From NCBI GenBank assembly GCA_035493195.1, contig DATJIM010000091.1, positions 1-35,097 of the forward strand: a stretch of 35,097 bases of DNA, read 5' to 3'. Made by a program: the position numbers and the translations under genes. Source of the DNA: Schlegelella_A sp035493195. GTDB lineage: Bacteria > Pseudomonadota > Gammaproteobacteria > Burkholderiales > Burkholderiaceae_C. The notes under the pieces were generated by a model. It saw nothing but the letters and a program-made list of their open reading frames with translations. It searched no databases and was not told where the DNA came from. Positions 30,650-35,097 of this stretch are shown here, in pieces; the stretch's first letter is position 1; every line of letters begins with the position of its first letter.

Positions 30650-31599
30650 TGGTGCAGCGACCGCGTCCGGCCCGGGTCGACTGCGAGCTCGTCGACGAAC
30701 CCGGCGACGCGCGGATCGCGCCAGGCGCGGCGGAAGTTCGCCCAGATCTCGTCGAGCGTGTCGCGCCGGAAGTCGCCGCAGACGAACGGCAGCGCGTTGA
30801 TGAGCTTGACGAGCCCGTTCGGCAGCACGATCAGCAGCGCCGCCGGGTGCTGGACGCGATAGCGCAGCTCTTCGAGCAGGCCGGCCTCGTGGAAGTAGAC
30901 GCGCATCCGACCGCGGTACTCGACCGTCTTCGCGCGCAGCGCGTCGAAGTATTCGTCGTACTGCTCGTCGGTGACTTCGAGGTGGCGCCACGCCTTCACC
31001 GCGTTGCCGGTGTACATCGTGCGCCCGGTGTAGAAGCTGTACGCGCCGAGCTCGTACGCGAGGTCGACGACGTTGCCGATCTCGTGCAGGTTGAACTTCG
31101 CCGGCGAGAAGTTGATCTCGATCGGAACGCCGGCGTCGCGCAGGTTGCGGATGCCGTCGACGACCTTGTCGAACTCGCCGCGCACGCGCATGCGGCCGAA
31201 GGTCGCCGTCGACGCGCCGTCGAGGCTGACCTGGACCGCCTTGACGCCGAGCTGCTTCAGCCGCGCGGCGTTGGCCGGGTCGAGATAGTGCGCGTTGGTC
31301 TCGATCTTGAGCTGCGCGCCGCGAGAGCACGCGTGCTCGACCATCTCGAAGAAGTGCGGGTGCAGCATCGGCTCGCCGCCCGAGAACGACAGGTACGGCA
31401 CCTCGCGATCGAGCAGCTGGTCGAGCACCGAGAAGGCCTGCTCGCGATCGAGCTCGTCGGCGAACGCCTTGCCCGGACCGCTCTCCTCGATGCAGTGCAG
31501 GCACGCGAGGTTGCACTCGTTGGTGATCTGCCAGGCGACGTAGAGCGGCGCGGCGAGGTCCTCGGCCTCGGCCGGCGCAGGCGACGCGACCGCGCTCAC
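30634..31599 (-). CDS. Radical SAM enzyme 3 of the peptide-modification operon
   Basis: The 321-residue protein has the radical SAM motif C29-NLA-C33-LH-C36, FSGGEPMLHPHF and VQVSLDGASTATFGRMR. The truncated SPASM-like end reads LPNGLVKLINALPFVCGDFR and keeps a single cysteine. The start is GTG at 31599, overlapping the stop of the PqqD-like gene (GTGA). It is the most conservative of the three paralogues and, by its place right after the PqqD-like gene, may catalyse the first modification. The closest named relatives I can recall are PqqE-type peptide-modifying enzymes. Confidence 0.88.
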   Translation of the reverse strand: MSAVASPAPAEAEDLAAPLYVAWQITNECNLACLHCIEESGPGKAFADELDREQAFSVLDQLLDREVPYLSFSGGEPMLHPHFFEMVEHACSRGAQLKIETNAHYLDPANAARLKQLGVKAVQVSLDGASTATFGRMRVRGEFDKVVDGIRNLRDAGVPIEINFSPAKFNLHEIGNVVDLAYELGAYSFYTGRTMYTGNAVKAWRHLEVTDEQYDEYFDALRAKTVEYRGRMRVYFHEAGLLEELRYRVQHPAALLIVLPNGLVKLINALPFVCGDFRRDTLDEIWANFRRAWRDPRVAGFVDELAVDPGRTRSLHQWIPV

Positions 31600-31844
31600 G
31601 CCTCGAGCAGCCCGCGCTCGCGCAGCTCGGCGATGAACGCGCCGACCTCGCGCTCGATCGCGCCGCTGCGGTCGGCGAAGCGGTCCTTCAGCTTCGCCGC
31701 GATCGCCGACTCGTCGCCGCTCGCGATCTCGCGGATCACGGCGGCGCCGGTCGGGTTGAGCGTGTAGACCTTCTCGGAGCGCGTCTCGAAGAGGACGCCG
31801 CCGAACTTCTCTTCGCGGAACTTGACATAGGGGGCCAGTCGCAC
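31596..31844 (-). CDS. PqqD-like peptide-recognition protein
   Basis: The 82-residue protein fits the PqqD fold: an N-terminal strand region VKFREEKFGGVLFETRSEKV, then YTLNPTGAAVIREIASG, then a C-terminal helix ending LRERGLLEA. PqqD-like domains bind the leader of a precursor peptide and present it to a radical SAM enzyme. The start is GTG at 31844 with GAGAGGAG seven bases before it. It is first in the six-gene operon and coupled to radical SAM enzyme 3 by GTGA. This gene is the strongest pointer to a RiPP-type pathway. Confidence 0.88.
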   Translation of the reverse strand: MRLAPYVKFREEKFGGVLFETRSEKVYTLNPTGAAVIREIASGDESAIAAKLKDRFADRSGAIEREVGAFIAELRERGLLEA

Positions 31845-32056
31845 GGTCGTGCTCCTCTCGCAATGAAATCCCGATCGTCGCGTCCGGGCGCCGCGGCCTT
31901 GGCAAGGACGAACCGCGCGCACGATCGAAACGAGCCGATTGTTGTCCAGCGCCTGCGCTCGGTCGCTTGGACTTTGGGGCAGCACCCGACTAGCCATCGG
32001 CGGCGCCGCGCGGCACAGTCGGGCGTCGCAGCCGTGCTGCCATTCGTCCCGATGCC
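31845..32056. other. Divergent promoter region, RiPP operon and CoA-transferase
   Basis: This 212-base gap separates the PqqD-like gene from the CoA-transferase gene. For the plus strand a weak sigma-70 pair is visible: TTGGAC (31967-31972) and TAGCCA (31991-31996), 18 bases apart. I see no Fnr-type palindrome and no clear promoter for the minus-strand operon. Confidence 0.4.
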
Positions 32057-33997
32057 ATGCAGCTTCACGTTCCCAACGCGTCGCACTCGGCGCCGCGCAA
32101 CAAGATCGTCGGCGCCGACGAAGCCGTGCGGCTGATCCACGACGGCGACACCGTCGCGACGAGCGGTTTCGTCGGCATCGGCTTTCCGGAAGGCGTCGCC
32201 CTCGCGCTCGAGCAGCGGTTTCTCGCCACGGAGGCGGAGACCGGGGTCGGTGCGCCGCGCGCGCTGACGCTCGTCTACGCGGCGGGGCAGGGCGACGGCA
32301 AGACGCGCGGCCTCAACCACTTCGGCCACCGCGGCCTGGTCAAGCGCGTCGTCGGCGGCCACTGGGGCCTGGTTCCCAAGCTCCAGGAGCTCGCGGTGGC
32401 CGGCGAGATCGAGGCGTACAACCTGCCGCAGGGAGTGATCTCGCATCTCTTTCGCGACATCGCCGCAGGCAAGCCCGGAACGCTCACCAAGGTCGGCCTC
32501 GGCACCTTCGTCGACCCGCGCCAGGGCGGCGGCAAGGTCAACGACGCAACCCGCGACGACCTCGTCCGCCTGATGGAGATCGACGGCGAGGAAGTGCTCT
32601 TCTACAAGGCGTTCCCGATCCAGGTCGGGATCATCCGCGCGACGACCGCCGACGGCGACGGCAATCTGACGATGGAGCACGAGGCGCTGACCCTCGAGTC
32701 GCTCGCGATCGCGATGGCCGCGCACAACAGCGGCGGCATCGTCATCGCCCAGGTCGAGCGCATCGCCGAGCGCGGATCGCTCCACCCGCGCCAGGTCAAG
32801 GTGCCCGGAGTCCTCGTCGACTGCGTCGTCGTCGCCGAGCGTCCCGAGCACCACATGCAGACGTTCGCGACGCAGTACAACGCCGCGTTCGCCGGCGAAA
32901 TCCGGGTGCCGATGAGCACCTTCGCGCCGCTCGCGCTCGGCGCGCGCAAGGTGATCGCGCGCCGTGCCGCGCTCGAGCTCAGGCGCAACGCGGTCGTCAA
33001 CCTCGGCATCGGCATGCCCGAGGGAGTCGCCGACGTCGCCGCCGAGGAGAACGCGTTCGACCTCCTGACGCTGACCGCCGAACCTGGTGTCATCGGCGGC
33101 GTCCCGGCGAGCGGACTCAACTTCGGCGCCGCGGTCAACACCCAGGCGGTGATCGACCAGCCGAGCCAGTTCGACTTCTACGACGGCGGCGGCCTCGACG
33201 TCGCAATCCTGGGCCTCGCGCAGGCCGACGCCGAAGGCAACCTCAACGTCAGCAAGTTCGGCACGCGGCTCGCCGGCGCCGGCGGCTTCATCAACATCAG
33301 CCAGGCGGCGCGCGAGGTCGTCTTCGTCGGCACGTTCACGACTGGCGACCTCCAGGTCCACGTCGGCGACGGCAAGGTGCGGATCGACAGCGAGGGGACG
33401 TGCCGCAAGTTCGTTCGCGCGGTCGAGCACCGCACGTTCAGCGGCGCGCGCGCGCGCACGCGCGGCCAACGCGTGCTCTACGTCACCGAGCGCTGCGTCT
33501 TCCGCCTCGCCGCGAGCGGCGGCCTCGAGCTGATCGAGATCGCGCCGGGCATCGACCTGCAGCGCCAGATCCTCGCGCTGATGGACTTCATGCCGGCGAT
33601 CAGCCCCGATCTCAAGCTGATGGACGCGGCGCTCTTCGACGCCGCCCCGATGAACCTTCGCGAGCGCATGCTCGCGCTGCCGCTCGCCGAGCGGATCTCG
33701 TTCGATGCCGCCAACAACGTGCTCTTCATCGACTTCGAAGGCCACGTCGTCGACGAGCTTGCCGACGTCGAGGAGATCGAGGCCGAAGTCGCGCGCGCCG
33801 TCGGGCCGCTCGACCGCCGCGTCGATGTCGTCGTCAACTACGATCACTTCAGCATCCGCCCCGAGCTCGTCGACGCCTACAGCGCGATGGTCGACCGCCT
33901 CACCGCGCGCTTCTATCGCCGCGTCACGCGCTACGCGGCGAGCGGCTTCCTGAAGGCGAGGCTCGAGCATCGGGTCCAGGCAGCGCAGGGCGTTTGA
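32057..33997 (+). CDS. Acyl-CoA:acetate/3-ketoacid-type CoA-transferase, fused subunits
   Basis: The 646-residue protein fuses the alpha and beta halves of a class I CoA-transferase, as in propionate CoA-transferase and YdiF. The first half has SGFVGIGFPEGVALAL and VGGHWGLVPKLQEL. The second has NLGIGMPEGVADVAAEE and the catalytic glutamate E342 in TLTAEPGVIGGVP. About 110 residues beyond the usual end form an extra segment (VLFIDFEGHVVDELADVEEI and onward). The enzyme moves CoA between short-chain acids, so it could release acetate from acetyl-CoA or activate lactate or propionate; the true substrates are not shown. It is divergent from the RiPP operon. Confidence 0.88.
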   Translation: MQLHVPNASHSAPRNKIVGADEAVRLIHDGDTVATSGFVGIGFPEGVALALEQRFLATEAETGVGAPRALTLVYAAGQGDGKTRGLNHFGHRGLVKRVVGGHWGLVPKLQELAVAGEIEAYNLPQGVISHLFRDIAAGKPGTLTKVGLGTFVDPRQGGGKVNDATRDDLVRLMEIDGEEVLFYKAFPIQVGIIRATTADGDGNLTMEHEALTLESLAIAMAAHNSGGIVIAQVERIAERGSLHPRQVKVPGVLVDCVVVAERPEHHMQTFATQYNAAFAGEIRVPMSTFAPLALGARKVIARRAALELRRNAVVNLGIGMPEGVADVAAEENAFDLLTLTAEPGVIGGVPASGLNFGAAVNTQAVIDQPSQFDFYDGGGLDVAILGLAQADAEGNLNVSKFGTRLAGAGGFINISQAAREVVFVGTFTTGDLQVHVGDGKVRIDSEGTCRKFVRAVEHRTFSGARARTRGQRVLYVTERCVFRLAASGGLELIEIAPGIDLQRQILALMDFMPAISPDLKLMDAALFDAAPMNLRERMLALPLAERISFDAANNVLFIDFEGHVVDELADVEEIEAEVARAVGPLDRRVDVVVNYDHFSIRPELVDAYSAMVDRLTARFYRRVTRYAASGFLKARLEHRVQAAQGV

Positions 33998-34034
33998 GGC
34001 AGGTCAACCGGTCGGGCGGCCGCTGCCGAACAAT
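33994..34034 (+). promoter_or_regulatory. Putative Fnr-type site and -10 element for the cNMP-binding gene
   Basis: TTGAGGCAGGTCAA (33994-34007) matches the Fnr palindrome well and overlaps the stop of the CoA-transferase. AACAAT (34029-34034) is a 4/6 match to a -10 box, putting the palindrome near -40.5 and the start near 34041. The following leader carries AGGAG. Confidence 0.4.
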
Positions 34035-34062
34035 CGGCTGCTCGAGGCAGCAGGAGACCACG

Positions 34063-34539
34063 ATGCCGACAGGCGCGCCGCACCGGCTCGACACGCAGCC
34101 GTTCGTCGCCGACTTCCGCCCCGAGCATCGGGCGGCGCTGGCGGCGCTGGCGAGGGAGGTTCGCTTTGCGGCGAACCAGGTCATCTTCCGCGAAGGCGAC
34201 GACTACTCGGTGCTCTATCTGCTTGTCGAGGGCATGGTCGCGCTCGAGCTCGACGTGCCCGGGCACGTCCTGCGCGTCCAGACGCTCTACGCCGGCGACG
34301 TGTTCGATTGGTCGGCGGTGCTGCGCCACACCGCCAAGCACTTCCAGGCGCGCGCGCTCGACGACGTCACCGCGTTCGCGATCGAGGGCGAGGAGCTGCT
34401 CGCTGCGTTCGACCGCGACCCCTCGTTCGGCATGGCGTTCATGCTGCGGCTGATGGGCGTCGTTTCGGAGCGGCTGCGCGCGACGCGCCTGCAGCTGCTC
34501 GACATGTACTCGCCCGTCGCCAAGCGCGCCGGCGCGTGA
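34063..34539 (+). CDS. Second cNMP-binding domain protein without DNA-binding domain
   Basis: The 158-residue protein is a single Crp-like beta-roll (NQVIFREGDDYSVLYLLVEG, then TLYAGDVFDWSAVL) followed by a C helix ending MYSPVAKRAGA. There is no helix-turn-helix. The WSAVL segment in place of the phosphate-binding cassette lacks an obvious arginine for the cyclic phosphate, so the ligand may differ or be absent. An AGGAG site precedes the ATG. It is the second stand-alone sensor domain in this window. Its next neighbour is a universal stress protein gene, and an in-frame GTGA overlap suggests coupling. Confidence 0.8.
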   Translation: MPTGAPHRLDTQPFVADFRPEHRAALAALAREVRFAANQVIFREGDDYSVLYLLVEGMVALELDVPGHVLRVQTLYAGDVFDWSAVLRHTAKHFQARALDDVTAFAIEGEELLAAFDRDPSFGMAFMLRLMGVVSERLRATRLQLLDMYSPVAKRAGA

Positions 34540-34556
34540 AGGCGTGGACGCGCTCG

Positions 34557-35097
34557 ATGAACGAGATCCGCTCGATCCTGCTTCATCTCGACGCGCGTCC
34601 GGGCAGCGCTTCGCGCCTTGCCGTCGCGCAAGCGCTCGCCGACCGCCACGGCGCCGAGCTGACGGCGCTGTTCGGCGTCCGCCCGAGCCCCGAGCAAGCT
34701 TCGTTCGCGTATTCGGCGAGCGCAGCTCTGCAGGCGGTTGCCGAGCGGCTCGCGCCGACAGAAGGCGAGCGCGAGCGGCTGATGGCGCTCGCCACCGCGG
34801 GAGAGCGCGCGTGCGTGTGGTGCGACGTCGTCGGCGACACGATCGTCCACGGCTTCGTCGCCGAGGCGACCTACGCCGACCTGCTCGTCGTCGGCGCGCC
34901 GACCGGCGGCGACGACGGCGGGCCGCCGCACGGGTTCGTCGAAGCGGTCGTCCTGCAGAGCGCAGCGCCAGCGCTCGTCGTTCCCCATCCCTTGCAGCGC
35001 GAAACCGTCGGCGAGCGCGCCTTGGTCGCCTGGAACGGCTCGGTGCAGGCGGCGCGCGCGCTCAAGGCGGCGCTGCCGCTGCTGCAGCGCGCTGCCG
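34557..35097 (+). CDS. Universal stress protein UspA family, N-terminal part (window edge)
   Basis: The visible 180 codons begin MNEIRSILLHLDARPGSAS, the first strand of a UspA domain. They continue with HGAELTALFGV, YADLLVVGAP near residue 105, and a second strand start RALVAWNGSVQAARAL near 155. This suggests a tandem UspA protein of about 280 residues, cut by the window edge. The ATP-binding loop of the first domain is weak. An alternative GTG start at 34536, seven codons earlier, would overlap the preceding stop as GTGA and fits the packing style of this region. Confidence 0.82.
   Translation, partial: MNEIRSILLHLDARPGSASRLAVAQALADRHGAELTALFGVRPSPEQASFAYSASAALQAVAERLAPTEGERERLMALATAGERACVWCDVVGDTIVHGFVAEATYADLLVVGAPTGGDDGGPPHGFVEAVVLQSAAPALVVPHPLQRETVGERALVAWNGSVQAARALKAALPLLQRAA

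Noticed and set aside
27587..31844. Assignment of the operon to PQQ, mycofactocin or heme d1 synthesis
   Set aside because: The precursor does not fit PqqA or the mycofactocin peptide, no pqqB, pqqC or mft-type partners are present, and heme d1 synthesis needs no small peptide. Three radical SAM genes plus UbiA fit none of these.
1..35097. CRISPR arrays, tRNA or rRNA genes, insertion sequences, phage genes
   Set aside because: I looked for regular repeats, tRNA-like cloverleaf ends, transposase-like proteins and terminal repeats and saw none.

Overview
This is about 35 kb of very GC-rich, densely packed bacterial DNA. Most neighbouring genes overlap by ATGA or GTGA. Complex I (nuo), a bona fide Fnr with all five expected cysteines, an MtrCAB outer-membrane conduit, LutABC, and a short GC-rich repeat between lutA and lutB of a style I associate with Burkholderiales all point to a betaproteobacterium-like facultative anaerobe. 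This placement rests on protein resemblance from memory, not on a search. I see no rRNA, tRNA, CRISPR array, insertion sequence or phage gene.

Layout. (1) 1-2762, minus strand: nuoA-B-C-D-E, with nuoE cut by the window edge. (2) 2912-10542, minus strand: a soluble c-type cytochrome, a NapC/NirT tetraheme quinol dehydrogenase, an MtrC/OmcA-type decaheme lipoprotein, a small helix-hairpin-helix exported protein, a decaheme MtrA and the MtrB porin. (3) 10866-13920, plus strand: an SRPBCC/Coq10-like protein, a cNMP-binding protein without a DNA-binding domain, and a membrane-anchored HdrD-like iron-sulfur protein. (4) 13836-16691, minus: a Dld-II type D-lactate dehydrogenase, divergent from fnr (16824-17588, plus). 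(5) 17598-22075, minus: pyruvate:ferredoxin oxidoreductase (gamma, alpha, beta) plus a GltD-like NAD(P)H oxidoreductase fused to a ferredoxin domain. (6) 22216-22803, minus: a hemerythrin-like protein. (7) 22997-27609, plus: lutA-lutB-lutC-lactate permease. (8) 27587-31844, minus: a six-gene overlapping operon with a PqqD-like protein, three radical SAM enzymes, a UbiA-type prenyltransferase and a 52-residue putative precursor peptide. (9) 32057-35097, plus: a CoA-transferase, a second HTH-less cNMP-binding protein and a UspA protein cut by the edge.

How it fits together (inference). Lactate enters through the permease and is oxidised to pyruvate by LutABC and Dld-II. The ferredoxin oxidoreductase makes acetyl-CoA, and the CoA-transferase can move CoA to or from acetate or related acids. 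Electrons reach the quinone pool through complex I and the membrane iron-sulfur proteins, then leave by the NapC-like protein, periplasmic cytochrome and MtrCAB to an extracellular acceptor. Nearly every respiratory transcription unit has a degenerate Fnr-type palindrome centred about 41 bp before a plausible start site, which suggests that one oxygen sensor controls the region.

The best candidate for an undescribed system is the operon at 27587-31844. It looks like a ribosomally made, post-translationally modified peptide pathway that includes a membrane prenyltransferase, so its product could be a prenylated peptide or a peptide-derived lipophilic redox cofactor. It lacks the Fnr-type site seen at its neighbours.
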